A DNA stretch of 64,000 bases from an uncultured Hyphomicrobiales bacterium (GCA_903930435.1 CAIYYN010000049.1:148320-212319); one strand, 5' to 3'. Counted from the first letter of the stretch, positions 1 through 9,258 are shown. The notes: generated by a model not told the origin, from the sequence alone. Numbers and translations are program-made.

Positions 1-2
1 CC

Positions 3-117
3 AACCGCCTTCTGGCGCAAATTGACGTGATGCGCCTGTAACAGGCCGAGGCGATGATATGAGGATTTCTACGCCCTGACTGGAGTGGCGCTGGCCTTCA
101 TCCGAGCCGGTTCATGA
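3..117 (+). pseudogene. Degraded 3' end of a DHA2/EmrB-type MFS transporter (tentative)
   Basis: Reading frame 3 gives NRLLAQIDVMRL, then a TAA stop at 39-41, then QAEAMI. After a frame change near position 57 the reading continues as YEDFYALTGVALAFIRAGS and stops at 115-117. The spliced reading resembles the usual C-terminus of DHA2-family drug transporters, where an R-QA-x-MI-Y-x-DF pattern precedes the last membrane helix. It would carry one in-frame stop and one short frameshift, so it would be a dead remnant. The upstream part lies outside the window. The match is from memory of the family pattern only; chance similarity is possible. Confidence 0.3.
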
Positions 118-211
118 CTGTCGCGGGATTAGCAGATCATCAACAGATTGGCTGCTATCCGCTCGCGTCAGGCTAACGCATTATACGCAGTGACATCAGG
201 AGACCAGGTTG

Positions 212-1099
212 ATGGGTCTACAGAGCATGACCGGCTTTGCCCGAATGGACGGCTTCGATTTCGGGTACCGCTGGACCTGGGAGATGCGCAGCGTCAACGG
301 CAAGGGTCTCGATATCCGGCTGCGGCTGCCCGGAGGCTTCGAGCGGCTTGAAATTCCTGTCAAGGAACGGGCCAGCAAGGTATTTTCGCGCGGCAACTGC
401 TCGTTCACGCTCACCTTGCAGCGGGAAACGCCATCAACGACCCTGAAGGTCAACGAGCGTGTTCTCGATGCCGTGATTGAAGCGATGAACCTGATTTCGC
501 TCAAGATTGACGCGACTGCGCCGACGCTCGACGGAATTCTGGCAATTCGCGGCGTGATCGAATCAGCGGACACGGAAGATGATCCCGAAACGCTGGCTGC
601 GCTTGACGCCGTGCTGATCGCCGGGGCGGAAGCTGCGCTGAGTGCCCTTGCCTCGGCACGAGAGGCGGAAGGCGATGCGATCCGGACTGTCCTCGCGAGT
701 CATGTCGATCGCATTGAGGCGTTGACCGAACTGGCAGAGACCAATCCGGCGCGCCGACCAGAGGTGATCCGTGATCGCCTGCAAAAGCAAATCGAGGATC
801 TGATAGGTGCAGCGCCGGTCCTTGACCAGCAACGGCTCTATCAGGAGGCTGTGCTGATCGCGACCAAGGCGGATATCCGCGAAGAAATTGATCGGCTGCG
901 TGCCCATGTCGGTCAAGCGCGGCAGATGCTGGCGGCGGGCGGCGCAGTCGGTCGGCGACTGGATTTTCTGGCGCAGGAATTCAACCGCGAGAGCAATACG
1001 CTCTGTTCGAAATCAAATGACAAGGACTTGACAGCGATCGGGCTGGACCTAAAAGCGGCTGTCGATCAATTGCGAGAGCAGATCCAGAATATCGAGTGA
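212..1099 (+). CDS. yicC: YicC family endoribonuclease
   Basis: This 295-residue protein belongs to the YicC/YloC family, which has been reported to act as a cytoplasmic endoribonuclease on structured or small RNAs. It opens with the family hallmark LQSMTGFAR and ends with the conserved DUF1732 tail ([17 protein letters not shown], then SKSNDKDL, and a terminal EQIQNIE). The ATG at 212 is preceded by AGGAG at about 198-202; an in-frame TTG at 209 is a less likely start. The gmk gene follows after 22 bases, and yicC-gmk is a widely conserved pair, so the two are probably co-transcribed. Length is normal for the family. Confidence 0.93.
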   Translation: MGLQSMTGFARMDGFDFGYRWTWEMRSVNGKGLDIRLRLPGGFERLEIPVKERASKVFSRGNCSFTLTLQRETPSTTLKVNERVLDAVIEAMNLISLKIDATAPTLDGILAIRGVIESADTEDDPETLAALDAVLIAGAEAALSALASAREAEGDAIRTVLASHVDRIEALTELAETNPARRPEVIRDRLQKQIEDLIGAAPVLDQQRLYQEAVLIATKADIREEIDRLRAHVGQARQMLAAGGAVGRRLDFLAQEFNRESNTLCSKSNDKDLTAIGLDLKAAVDQLREQIQNIE

Positions 1100-1121
1100 G
1101 CGCCAACCTCAGGAGTGTGCG

Positions 1122-1796
1122 ATGGCCAGCCAAGGTCTTCCCCGGAGCCAGCAAGGGTCCGACCTCCAGAGCATTCGGCTCGACAGGCGCGGAGTCATGC
1201 TCGTGCTCTCCTCGCCGTCCGGGGCAGGGAAGGGCACATTGTCTCGCTTGTTGCTGGATACGGATAGGGAGATCGATCTCTCGGTTTCAGTGACAACTCG
1301 TGGCCGTCGTCCGAGCGAAGTGGATGGCGTCCATTATCATTTTACCTCGGTCGCGCGCTTTCAGGCGATGCGCGAAGCCGGTGAATTGCTCGAGTCAGCG
1401 GAAGTGCACGGCAATTTTTACGGGACGCCTGTCGAGCCCGTCGCACGCGCGCTGAAATCTGGCCGCGACGTCCTGTTCGATATCGACTGGCAGGGTTCCG
1501 TCCAGGTGCGCGAGCGGATGCCCGAGGATACCGTGACCATCTTCATCCTGCCGCCGAGCATGGCCGAATTGCGTCAGCGCCTGCAGCGTCGTGCCGAGGA
1601 TGCATCGGATGTCATCGAGAAACGGCTGACCAATGCCAAGTTCGAAATGCAGCAATGGCAGCGGTTCGACTATGTCGTCATCAATGACGATCTCGATCGG
1701 GCGTTTGGAGACATCAAGGCGATTCTCCGGGCCGAGCGCCTGAAGCGCGAGCGCAGAACCGGTGTCGATGGGTTTATCGCCGGACTGATCGCGTGA
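1122..1796 (+). CDS. gmk: Guanylate kinase
   Basis: Cytoplasmic enzyme that phosphorylates GMP to GDP with ATP, needed for GTP, dGTP and (p)ppGpp supply. The P-loop [10 protein letters not shown] lies at about residues 30-39, the GMP-binding segment [17 protein letters not shown] at about 56-72, and the NFYGTP motif near residue 103. The 224-residue product has about 24 extra residues before the conserved MLVLSSPSG core; such an extension is common in Rhizobiales. The ATG at 1122 has AGGAG about 7 bases upstream (in ctcaggagtgtgcg), which supports the long start. It sits 22 bases after yicC. Confidence 0.96.
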   Translation: MASQGLPRSQQGSDLQSIRLDRRGVMLVLSSPSGAGKGTLSRLLLDTDREIDLSVSVTTRGRRPSEVDGVHYHFTSVARFQAMREAGELLESAEVHGNFYGTPVEPVARALKSGRDVLFDIDWQGSVQVRERMPEDTVTIFILPPSMAELRQRLQRRAEDASDVIEKRLTNAKFEMQQWQRFDYVVINDDLDRAFGDIKAILRAERLKRERRTGVDGFIAGLIA

Positions 1797-1842
1797 TTGA
1801 AGACGATCTGGCGCAATACGTCGGGCGTGCTAAAACACGGTC

Positions 1843-2289
1843 ATGACCGAAGTGCTCTTCTATCATCTGGAATCACAGCCTCTGGATCGCGTCCTGCCGA
1901 CGTTGCTCGAGCGATGCCTGGAGCGCGGCTGGCGGGTCTGCGTCCAGACCGGTTCCGATGAGCGCCGTGATGCGCTGGATCAGCACCTTTGGACTTATTC
2001 GGATGAGTCATTCCTCGCGCATGGCACAGTCAGGGAAGGCGATCCCGCTTCGCAGCCGATCTTTCTGACGTCGCTGCCAGAAAATCCCAATGAGGCCTCC
2101 GTTCGCTTTCTGGTCGATCGGGCCGAACCGACCGATCTCACCGGCTACACGCGCGCGGTCTTCATCTTCGATGGCAACGATCCGGAAGCGTTGGCCGATG
2201 CACGACGGTACTGGAAGCAGACCAAGGAGGCTGGACTGTCGCCAAGTTACTGGCAGCAGGACAATGGCAAGTGGGTGAAGAAGGCGTGA
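1843..2289 (+). CDS. holC: DNA polymerase III subunit chi
   Basis: The 148-residue product is the chi subunit of the replicative clamp loader, which links DNA polymerase III to single-strand-binding protein. It shows the family opening EVLFYHLESQPLDRVLPTLLE, with the typical VLFYHL strand and a basic-aromatic helix, then the LWTYSDESFLAHG segment that matches the usual L-W-T-Y-x-x-x-S-F-L-P-H-G pattern, and a C-terminal W-KQ-KE-G-SYWQQ region. It follows gmk by 46 bases and could be read from the same transcript. In many alphaproteobacteria holC follows pepA; that pairing is absent here. Confidence 0.9.
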   Translation: MTEVLFYHLESQPLDRVLPTLLERCLERGWRVCVQTGSDERRDALDQHLWTYSDESFLAHGTVREGDPASQPIFLTSLPENPNEASVRFLVDRAEPTDLTGYTRAVFIFDGNDPEALADARRYWKQTKEAGLSPSYWQQDNGKWVKKA

Positions 2290-2448
2290 GTCCAATCGAA
2301 GACCAGCGGTTAAACTTCACAGTGTCTTAACCAAGTATGTCGAGCTTCCAAAAAATATATTTCAACAACTTGAAATAGCGAAAAAAACGATAGATACTAA
2401 ATGAAATGCACCACTATCAAGAATTGAATTTTATAATGGAAGGCCGAG

Positions 2449-2985
2449 ATGTCACGTTTAACTGCAACGATATCAAGTGTCGTTTTTCTTTCTTTCGTTA
2501 TTTACACAAGTGGGATTGTGCTGGCGGATGATCAAATTAAATCTGTTATCAATAGAATTGGATATTGGCATATGCATATAAAGCAAACAACAATAAATTC
2601 GGGTAAGGCAACCGTCGAGCGCGACTTTGATCATTGCTATGATCTGCGCAACCCGGTGCCACCTGTCAATAGGCTATCACAATTCATGTGTCCGGTCTTT
2701 AATGTGCAGAAAGATCAACGATCCCTGCACACTCGGGCGGAGTGTACGTTTGCCAATAACGGGCATCTGACAGGCCGCACAGATGTCGAAATCGGTCGTG
2801 ATGGTGTGACCGCCTCGTTCCGGCAAGAGGTGCATTCAAGCTGGATCAACGCAAGCGGTAGCCAGGCGAGCGTAGTCGCGTTGACGACCGGCAGACTGAC
2901 GGGCGATTGCCCTGCAGGCACTGCTCCGGTCAGCATCCAGCCGGTCAATCCGGTCGAGAATTATATGCTCAATCATAACCGCTGA
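2449..2985 (+). CDS. DUF3617-like secreted protein
   Basis: The 178-residue product starts with a hydrophobic signal segment (about residues 5-26, ending IVLADD), so export to the periplasm is likely. The mature part resembles DUF3617 proteins: an early GYWHMHIKQT strand, paired cysteines (about residues 64, 84, 101, 151), a HTRAECTF strand and a late TGRLTGDCP motif. The function of the family is unknown. The first 200 bases of the gene and the 150 bases before it are strikingly AT-rich, whereas the second half has the usual base composition. It stands alone between holC and the PhnA-like gene. Confidence 0.7.
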   Translation: MSRLTATISSVVFLSFVIYTSGIVLADDQIKSVINRIGYWHMHIKQTTINSGKATVERDFDHCYDLRNPVPPVNRLSQFMCPVFNVQKDQRSLHTRAECTFANNGHLTGRTDVEIGRDGVTASFRQEVHSSWINASGSQASVVALTTGRLTGDCPAGTAPVSIQPVNPVENYMLNHNR

Positions 2986-3111
2986 CATGGAGCCAGCGCT
3001 TGAAAGCCGTTTCATCTAGGTAGTTCTACGATATGCGGCGACCGGTGCCCATGCTACCCGCCGGGCACCTGATCCTGCCAGTGTGGCCGGACATAACCGG
3101 TCGAGGCTGCC

Positions 3112-3330
3112 ATGAGCGATGATGTCCGCGATTCCAACGGAACGATCCTGAAAGACGGCGACAATGTCACCGTGATCAAAGACTTGAAGGTGAAGGGAAC
3201 GTCGGAAACCCTGAAGCGCGGGACCATGGTCAAGGGCATCCGACTGACCGATGATCCGGAACTCGTGGAATGTCGGGTTGAGAAGATCAAGGGGCTTGTG
3301 CTCAGGACCGAGTTTCTGAAAAAGGCCTGA
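3112..3330 (+). CDS. PhnA/YjdM-type domain protein
   Basis: The 72-residue product consists of a single small beta-barrel domain: VRDSNGTILKDGDNVTVIKD, then LKVKGTSETLKRGTMVKGIR and a closing IKGLVLRTEFLKK. This matches the C-terminal domain of PhnA/YjdM proteins, historically named for alkylphosphonate utilisation although their biochemical role is unsettled. The N-terminal zinc ribbon of the approximately 110-residue E. coli homologue is missing, and no phosphonate genes are nearby, so a phosphonate function is not supported here. The gene converges on the ABC-F gene with only two bases between the stop codons. Confidence 0.85.
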   Translation: MSDDVRDSNGTILKDGDNVTVIKDLKVKGTSETLKRGTMVKGIRLTDDPELVECRVEKIKGLVLRTEFLKKA

Positions 3331-3332
3331 TG

Positions 3333-5210
3333 TCAGGACGCCAGCGCCTCTTCATATTCGCTGGTGAGCAAAAGCCACTCTTCTTCGGTTACTGCGATGG
3401 CCTTCGTCGTGTCGGACAGGGATTTCGAGAGATAAGCGCCGCGCGGGGCGTTCCGCTGGAAGAGGGTCGGGTCAGCAAGCTCACCTTCGACCTTGGCAAG
3501 CTGCTTCTGCAATTTGGCGAGTGTGTCCTCGGCTGCCTTGATGCGCTTTTTCAACGGTGCCAGCTCTTCGCGGCGCTGGGCGGCATTCTTGCGCTTGGCA
3601 CCCTGGCCGCCCGTGCCGGAGCCGCCGCCGCGACGATCCTGACCGGCGCGTTCAAGCACATATTTCTTGTAATCCTCGATATCGCCATCGAAGGGCGCAA
3701 CGCCGCCGTCTGCGACCAGCAACAGTCGATCGACGGTCGCTTCGACGAGGTGGCGATCATGGCTGATGAGAATCACGGCGCCTTCATAGTCATTCAGTGC
3801 CCGAATCAAGGCTTCGCGACTGTCGATATCGAGATGGTTCGTGGGTTCGTCGAGAATCAGCACATTCGGGCCAGCAAATGTCGTCAAACCCAGAAGCAGG
3901 CGTGCACGCTCTCCGCCCGATAGGTCCTTCGCCGGTGTGTCCATGCGATTCGTCGGCAATCCCATCTGGGCAACACGCGAGCGGACCTTAGGCGCGGGCT
4001 GGTCACGCATCAGGGTGGCGACATGTTCAACCGGGGTCTCGTCGGGGAAGAGATCATCAAGCTGATGCTGGGCAAACATGGCGATCGACAGTTTGCCCGC
4101 GCGTTTCATCTCGCCGGACATGGCAGGCAGGCGACCGGCCAAGAGTTTTGCGAAGGTCGACTTGCCGTTGCCGTTGGAGCCAAGCAGCGCAATGCGATCA
4201 TCAACATCCAGCCGTAGGGTTATATCCTTCAGGATGGGTCGACCCGGCTCGTAGCCGACAGAGACGCGATCAAGCGCGATCACGGGTGGGGCAAGTTTCA
4301 CAGTTGGCTGCGGGAACGAGAACGTCAGGCCCTGATCTTCGTTCAATTCGACGAGAGGGGCCATCCGCGCCAGTGCCTTCATGCGGCTCTGTGCCTGCCT
4401 GGCCTTGGTTGCCTTTGCCTTGAAGCGATCGATGAAGGACTGCATATGCGCACGCTGCGCTTCCTGCTTGGCCCGCATCTTCTGGTTCAGGAGCAGTTTC
4501 TCCTGCCGCTGCCGCTCGAAGCTGTCGTAATCGCCGGAATAGGCGGTCAGCTTGCACTGATCGAGGTGAACAATGAGATCGACGCAGGAATTCAGCAGAT
4601 CGCGATCATGGCTGATGATGATGACCGTATGCGGATATTTCGCGATGTAATTCTCCAGCCAGAGCGTGCCTTCCAGATCGAGATAGTTGGTTGGCTCGTC
4701 GAGCAGGAGCAGGTCCGGCTCGGAGAAGAGGACAGCAGCCAGCGCAACCCGCATGCGCCAACCGCCGGAAAAGTCCGAACAGGGACGGGATTGGGCCGCG
4801 TGGTCGAAGCCGAGCCCCGAGAGAATCGTCGCTGCGCGGGCTTCCGCAGAGTGGGCGTCAATGTCGGACAAGCGGATATGGATATCTGCGATCCGATGCG
4901 GATCGGTGGCTGTTTCCGCCTCGAGCAAAAGCGCGGCGCGCTCCTTGTCGGCGGCAAGCACAAAATCGACCAACGTGATCTCGCTGCCCGGCGCTTCCTG
5001 GGCGACCTGACCGATCCGGGATCCCTTCGGAATGGATGTTGTCCCGCTCTCAACCACGATGTCGCCGGTAATGAGCTTGAACAAGGTGGTCTTGCCGGTG
5101 CCATTCTTGCCGACGAATCCGACCTTGGCTCCGGTGGGTACGATCACGCTTGCCTCATCAAGAAGCAAACGGCCAGCGATACGATATGTGACGTCCTGAA
5201 CGATGAGCAT
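3333..5210 (-). CDS. ABC-F family ATPase
   Basis: A 625-residue soluble protein with two ABC ATPase domains and no membrane segments, as expected for ABC-F ribosome-associated factors. Domain 1 has Walker A GKNGTGKTT (about residue 35), signature FSGGWRMR and Walker B LLLLDEPTNYLD. Domain 2 has GSNGNGKST (about 346), LSGGERARLL and LILDEPTNHLD. Between them lies the charged linker (about 235-280, rich in K, R and Q) that reaches into the ribosomal E site in studied members. The C-terminus (about 535-600) is a coiled coil, as in YheS/Uup. Which ABC-F subfamily it belongs to cannot be settled by eye. The GC-rich stretch near the coiled coil encodes an RRGGGSGTGGQG linker. Confidence 0.93.
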   Translation of the reverse strand: MLIVQDVTYRIAGRLLLDEASVIVPTGAKVGFVGKNGTGKTTLFKLITGDIVVESGTTSIPKGSRIGQVAQEAPGSEITLVDFVLAADKERAALLLEAETATDPHRIADIHIRLSDIDAHSAEARAATILSGLGFDHAAQSRPCSDFSGGWRMRVALAAVLFSEPDLLLLDEPTNYLDLEGTLWLENYIAKYPHTVIIISHDRDLLNSCVDLIVHLDQCKLTAYSGDYDSFERQRQEKLLLNQKMRAKQEAQRAHMQSFIDRFKAKATKARQAQSRMKALARMAPLVELNEDQGLTFSFPQPTVKLAPPVIALDRVSVGYEPGRPILKDITLRLDVDDRIALLGSNGNGKSTFAKLLAGRLPAMSGEMKRAGKLSIAMFAQHQLDDLFPDETPVEHVATLMRDQPAPKVRSRVAQMGLPTNRMDTPAKDLSGGERARLLLGLTTFAGPNVLILDEPTNHLDIDSREALIRALNDYEGAVILISHDRHLVEATVDRLLLVADGGVAPFDGDIEDYKKYVLERAGQDRRGGGSGTGGQGAKRKNAAQRREELAPLKKRIKAAEDTLAKLQKQLAKVEGELADPTLFQRNAPRGAYLSKSLSDTTKAIAVTEEEWLLLTSEYEEALAS

Positions 5211-5507
5211 GACGGTTCGATTAGCCGATGTTGCGCCGCACGTCGACCGGGAATGCGGGGCAACCGATGGATTGGTTTAAATCCCCCGTGTTTGAAGCCC
5301 TCTGTTGCCGAAAATGCCTTGCGCCATGAAGTGACGACCAGAGAGTTCAGGCGCGCAACCGGGCTGCACGATTAACCTCCCATTAACCTCTTGCCGGTCT
5401 TTTAGGGCTTCGTGATCGATTGCCGCACCCCCGACATTGCTCTGCCATTTCGTTGCCCGAATTGCAGGTCATCTCACTTTGGATGCGGGTGTCAAGGGGT
5501 TGTTGCC

Positions 5508-5705
5508 ATGAGTGATTTTCGGATTTTGGCCTTGGGTGCGATGGCGCTTCTGTTCGCTGTTTACAGCGCCTCGGGCGATGGTCACGATGGTCCAAAGATC
5601 CGTACCGGCTCTACCGTCGAGAGTGCGACGGCCCGGGAGCTAACGGGCGAGATCACCGGATCGATCCGCACGGATGCTCAGCAAAAGCCCGCTTCGCGAT
5701 ACTGA
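5508..5705 (+). CDS. Small secreted or membrane protein, unknown
   Basis: A 65-residue ORF starting at the ATG at 5508, with a purine-rich AAGGGG about 9 bases upstream. Residues 5-20 (RILALGAMALLFAVYS) form one hydrophobic segment that could be a signal peptide or a membrane anchor; the rest is polar (DGHDGPKIRTGS...ELTGEITGSIRTD). The TGSI motif near the end is common in small exported proteins of Rhizobiales, but I do not recognise a family. It lies between divergent ABC-F and convergent methyltransferase genes. The reading frame opens further upstream, but that part looks non-coding. Confidence 0.5.
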   Translation: MSDFRILALGAMALLFAVYSASGDGHDGPKIRTGSTVESATARELTGEITGSIRTDAQQKPASRY

Positions 5706-5730
5706 GGCAGGGCAGTCACGACGACGAGAG

Positions 5731-6426
5731 TCAGGGGCGTGCAGCGACATAATATTGCGCACCGAAGGGAACCCAGGTGAGCATCGGCTCAAGGAAGCGA
5801 AGAAAGCGCAGGGCTCGCGGAAAAAAGATTCGATAGACCGGTCGCATCTGGCTGAAGCCTGCCGAGCGAATTCGCTTCAGCATCAAGGATGCGTCGATCA
5901 GCACAGCATTTTCGTCGAAGGGACAGTTATTCACGGCGGCCAACGTCAGCGGATTGCGCGGGTTGTGTTCAAAGATGAAGAACCGACCACCGGACTTCAG
6001 CACGCGACGGATTTCCTGCAACAGGGCCACATGCTCTGTTTCTGGAATATGGTGAAAAACGCAGGCTGTGAAGACGACATCGAAACTCTGATCCGGGAAC
6101 GGCAGGAGCTTGCCGTCGAAAGCGAGAAATGTCGCAGCTCCGGGGAAGCGCTCCTGCGCGATCTCCAGACTTTTCTGGCTGACGTCAATGCATGTCAGCG
6201 TCGCTTCAGGCAGGTAGCGGCGGAAATAGGGTACTGACCCGCCGATGCCGCAGCCAAAATCCAGCACGGATGACGTCGCAGGAAGCCCGGCCGCCGTGAT
6301 CTGTCCGGCGACATCACGAATCTTGTATTCGGCGAAATAGTCGGGGCTTTCGCCGGAGGCGGCTATGCTCTTGGTATGCATGTCCCGGTATGAATGGGCA
6401 AATTTGTCAAACTCGGACACATCCAT
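5731..6426 (-). CDS. Class I SAM-dependent methyltransferase
   Basis: The 231-residue product has the Rossmann methyltransferase motifs: motif I VLDFGCGIGGS (about residues 57-67), an acidic TCIDVSQKSLEIA after strand 2, and SFDVVFTACVFHHIPETEH (about 124-142), followed by EIRRVLKSGGRFFIFEHNP. These are typical of Methyltransf_11/25 enzymes; the substrate cannot be deduced. I chose the ATG at 6426 because GAGGGA lies 7 bases upstream. A longer frame starting with TTG at 6507 would overlap the upstream DUF1501 gene by 8 bases. It probably shares a transcript with that gene. Confidence 0.85.
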   Translation of the reverse strand: MDVSEFDKFAHSYRDMHTKSIAASGESPDYFAEYKIRDVAGQITAAGLPATSSVLDFGCGIGGSVPYFRRYLPEATLTCIDVSQKSLEIAQERFPGAATFLAFDGKLLPFPDQSFDVVFTACVFHHIPETEHVALLQEIRRVLKSGGRFFIFEHNPRNPLTLAAVNNCPFDENAVLIDASLMLKRIRSAGFSQMRPVYRIFFPRALRFLRFLEPMLTWVPFGAQYYVAARP

Positions 6427-6499
6427 GTTCGTTCCCTCGGCTGATGCGAGAGATCTACACGCTTTCGCCCAGTCTTGCATCTTCCTGAATTGACTTTCG

Positions 6500-7720
6500 T
6501 CAGGCAACCAGACCCGTGATCGGCTTTACCTTCGCGCTATCAGGGAAAATATCGCTCGCCAGAACCTTTTCATCCAGCCCGACATGCTCGTGCAACAGGC
6601 CCTTGAAGATCGCTCGCAGGTCCGTCGTGGGAGCAAGGTCGCGGTTCTGGTACAATTTTGCCTCCGCCAGACCAGGCCAGTCAGCGACGACCCGCCCGCC
6701 CTTGACGGCTCCGCCGACGATAAACGCCACCGTGCCGGTACCATGGTCCGTGCCCAGCGTCCCGTTCATGCGTGCAGTCCGACCGAACTCGGTTGCAACG
6801 ACGATCACCGTCTCATGCCAGACCGACGCCATCTCCGACTTTAGCCCTTCAATCGCGGCATCGAGCGAGCCGAGCAATTTGTTGAGCTGGCCGTCGACAG
6901 GCTTTTCGTTGGCATGTGTATCCCAGCCAAGGAAGCTCATTGAACCAATGCGCGGTCCATCATCCCGCGCCAGCAGCTTGCCTGCGGCAACACCGGCTTC
7001 CCGGAATGTGCCGGCATCTGGCCGTTTCGGTTGGCCCGGCTTGCCAGCCATGTTGGGATCGGAGGCTGTCCGGTCAACCGATAGCGCCTCATTGAACCTG
7101 TTCGCCAGTTCGGCATCCGTATGGTTATAAATCGCGAGCAGCCGGTCGCGCGTATTATCGCTGGCTGGCGGAAAGCCGACGGGCAACCAGGTGACGACGG
7201 GTGCCTTGCCACGCATGACCAGCGGCACTTCTGCGCCGACCGAGATCGCAGACACCGGATTGATGCGTTCACCCTTCGGGATGGCGCCGGTGGCCCGGTT
7301 CAGCCAACCCGTCGACACCCGACCGACCCCGCCGAAGCCGGATTCGAGCACGTCCTGACCATCGAAGTGGGACCGTTCTCGATAGGGAGAAGCTGCCGCG
7401 TGGACGATAATGGCCTGCTTATCCGCATAAAGCGCGGCCAGGGTCTTCATGGCGGGATGCAGGGCAAACATATCATCCAGCTTGACTGCCGGTTGAGGCC
7501 CGTCGAGCGGGAGGATCAATCCATCACGGATCTTTTCGTATGACGGATCGCCGTAGGGCGCGACCGCAGCAAGCCCATCCAGTGCGCCACGCAGATTGAC
7601 GAAAACAAAGCGCGGATCGCGGCTTGCCGCTGCCTGAGCGGGTTTCGGCATATGGTTCCAGGCGACCAGAGCGCCACCGGTGACGAGAAAGCCGCGTCGG
7701 GAAACTGCATGCAATGCCAT
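6500..7720 (-). CDS. DUF1501 family Tat-exported protein
   Basis: The 406-residue product begins with a twin-arginine signal (SRRGFLVTGGALVAW, cleavage near AQAAAS at about residue 31), so it is folded before export to the periplasm. The body carries DUF1501 features: FVNLRGALDGLA near the N-terminus, HAAASPYRERSHFDGQDVLE in the middle, and TEFGRTARMNGTLGTDHG near residue 310, which resembles a phosphatase-superfamily metal site. Function is unknown. DUF1501 genes are very often paired with a DUF1800 gene; no DUF1800 gene is seen here. The methyltransferase gene follows on the same strand. Confidence 0.9.
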   Translation of the reverse strand: MALHAVSRRGFLVTGGALVAWNHMPKPAQAAASRDPRFVFVNLRGALDGLAAVAPYGDPSYEKIRDGLILPLDGPQPAVKLDDMFALHPAMKTLAALYADKQAIIVHAAASPYRERSHFDGQDVLESGFGGVGRVSTGWLNRATGAIPKGERINPVSAISVGAEVPLVMRGKAPVVTWLPVGFPPASDNTRDRLLAIYNHTDAELANRFNEALSVDRTASDPNMAGKPGQPKRPDAGTFREAGVAAGKLLARDDGPRIGSMSFLGWDTHANEKPVDGQLNKLLGSLDAAIEGLKSEMASVWHETVIVVATEFGRTARMNGTLGTDHGTGTVAFIVGGAVKGGRVVADWPGLAEAKLYQNRDLAPTTDLRAIFKGLLHEHVGLDEKVLASDIFPDSAKVKPITGLVA

Positions 7721-7924
7721 TTTCGCTCTCCATAAAACACGCCGGGCCTCTTGACGAAGCTGTGGGGGCGTGGCCTCAAGCGGCTCTGAAACAATGTCTT
7801 AAAGTCAATGCGATCATGATTTCTGAACAATCCAGCACTATTGTGGAGACATCATGTCCACATCGTGTCTCGGCAAGAACACTGTGCCTGTTGCGTTAAA
7901 ATGCTGTCAATCCGGAGTTTTTGA

Positions 7925-8914
7925 ATGAGCGTCCTCGTCACTGGCGGAGCAGGCTATATCGGAAGCCACATGGTTTGGGGATTGCTCGATCGCGGCGAGA
8001 GCGTCGTCGTGCTTGATCGGCTATCAACGGGATTTGACTGGGCCGTCGCACCCGAGGCGAAACTTGTGGTCGGTGATATCGCGGATGATGACCTGCTCGA
8101 CCGGCTCATCGCCGAACATGACATAGAGTCGATCATCCATTTCGCAGGGTCGATCATTGTTCCGGAGTCGGTCGCGGACCCGCTTGGCTATTATCTTAAC
8201 AACACCGTCAAATCCCGCGCGCTGATCGCCAGTGCCGTTCGAAATGGCGTCAAGCAATTCGTGTTTTCCTCAACTGCTGCCGTCTATGGCGATCCCGACG
8301 AGATCCCCGTTTCCGAGGAAGCGCAGCTAAGGCCCCTGTCGCCCTATGGCACGTCCAAGCTGATGACCGAGATCATGCTGGCCGATGTCGCAAAGGCGCA
8401 TGACTTTCGCTATGTCGCCCTGCGCTATTTCAATGTCGCCGGTGCCGATCCACGCGGACGCACCGGTCAGTCGACGCAGGGTGCGACCCATCTGATCAAG
8501 GTCGCCTGCGAGGCAGCGCTCGGCAAACGCGCCGGAATCAGCGTCTTCGGCACCGACTATGACACGCCCGATGGCACGGCCGTGCGCGACTATATCCACG
8601 TTAGTGACCTGATTTCAGCGCATATCGGGGCACTTGACCATCTGCGAACCGGTGCGCCGAGTCTTGTGGCCAATTGCGGCTATTCGCGCGGATTTTCCGT
8701 GCTTGACGTGTTGCGGGCGGTCGAATCGGTTGCCGGTCGCAAGCTCACGGTCGACTATGCGCCGCGCCGCGCCGGTGACAGCCCTAAGGTGGTCGCAAAG
8801 TCGGATCGCGTCCGCCAGGTGCTCGGCTGGCAGCCGAAATGGGATGATCTCGACACCATTGTCGCCCATGCGCTCGCTTGGGAAGACAGCCTGAGACGCC
8901 GGAATCAGGTCTGA
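7925..8914 (+). CDS. galE: UDP-glucose 4-epimerase
   Basis: A 329-residue extended short-chain dehydrogenase that interconverts UDP-glucose and UDP-galactose using bound NAD, supplying galactose for surface polysaccharides. It shows the NAD motif VTGGAGYIGSH at residues 5-15, the FSSTAAVYGDP strand with the catalytic Ser/Thr, and the YxxxK pair in SPYGTSKLMTE (Tyr about 144). The LRYFNVAGADP motif and GTDYDTPDGTAVRDYIHV are diagnostic of GalE rather than other epimerases. It stands alone, divergent from the DUF1501 gene, without neighbouring glycosyltransferases. Confidence 0.94.
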   Translation: MSVLVTGGAGYIGSHMVWGLLDRGESVVVLDRLSTGFDWAVAPEAKLVVGDIADDDLLDRLIAEHDIESIIHFAGSIIVPESVADPLGYYLNNTVKSRALIASAVRNGVKQFVFSSTAAVYGDPDEIPVSEEAQLRPLSPYGTSKLMTEIMLADVAKAHDFRYVALRYFNVAGADPRGRTGQSTQGATHLIKVACEAALGKRAGISVFGTDYDTPDGTAVRDYIHVSDLISAHIGALDHLRTGAPSLVANCGYSRGFSVLDVLRAVESVAGRKLTVDYAPRRAGDSPKVVAKSDRVRQVLGWQPKWDDLDTIVAHALAWEDSLRRRNQV

Positions 8915-9258
8915 TCACGACCCGCACCCCGGCGACGGCCCTTATGGCATGCGTGTAGTGCGAATTCGGCTCACGCCAAAACTGAAAATTTAGGCACCAT
9001 TTACCATGCCGAGGTCGAAAATTCCGAATGTGCGCGAGGCCTTGCCTAAATCTGTGTCAAATTGGCCACGTCGACGCCAGAACGATGTGAAGAGCGGCTG
9101 AAATGGTCCGAAGATGGTTCAAAATTCAGAAAACAGAGTTTATGATCCAACTTATTCGACGGCCGTGAACGATCTCGTTTGCGCGGCTTAGCGGTGGGGC
9201 GACCATGTAAATGGCCAAACCTGGCGTCGAGATCAACGGAACCAACAGGGGGTTCACT
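8915..9258 (+). promoter_or_regulatory. Gap between galE and the first porin; probable porin promoter and leader
   Basis: No coding sequence is apparent. The second half becomes AT-rich and ends in AGGGGG about 8 bases before the porin ATG, a strong ribosome-binding site. I see no intrinsic terminator for galE. A promoter for the porin must lie here, but I cannot assign its boxes with confidence. Confidence 0.4.
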
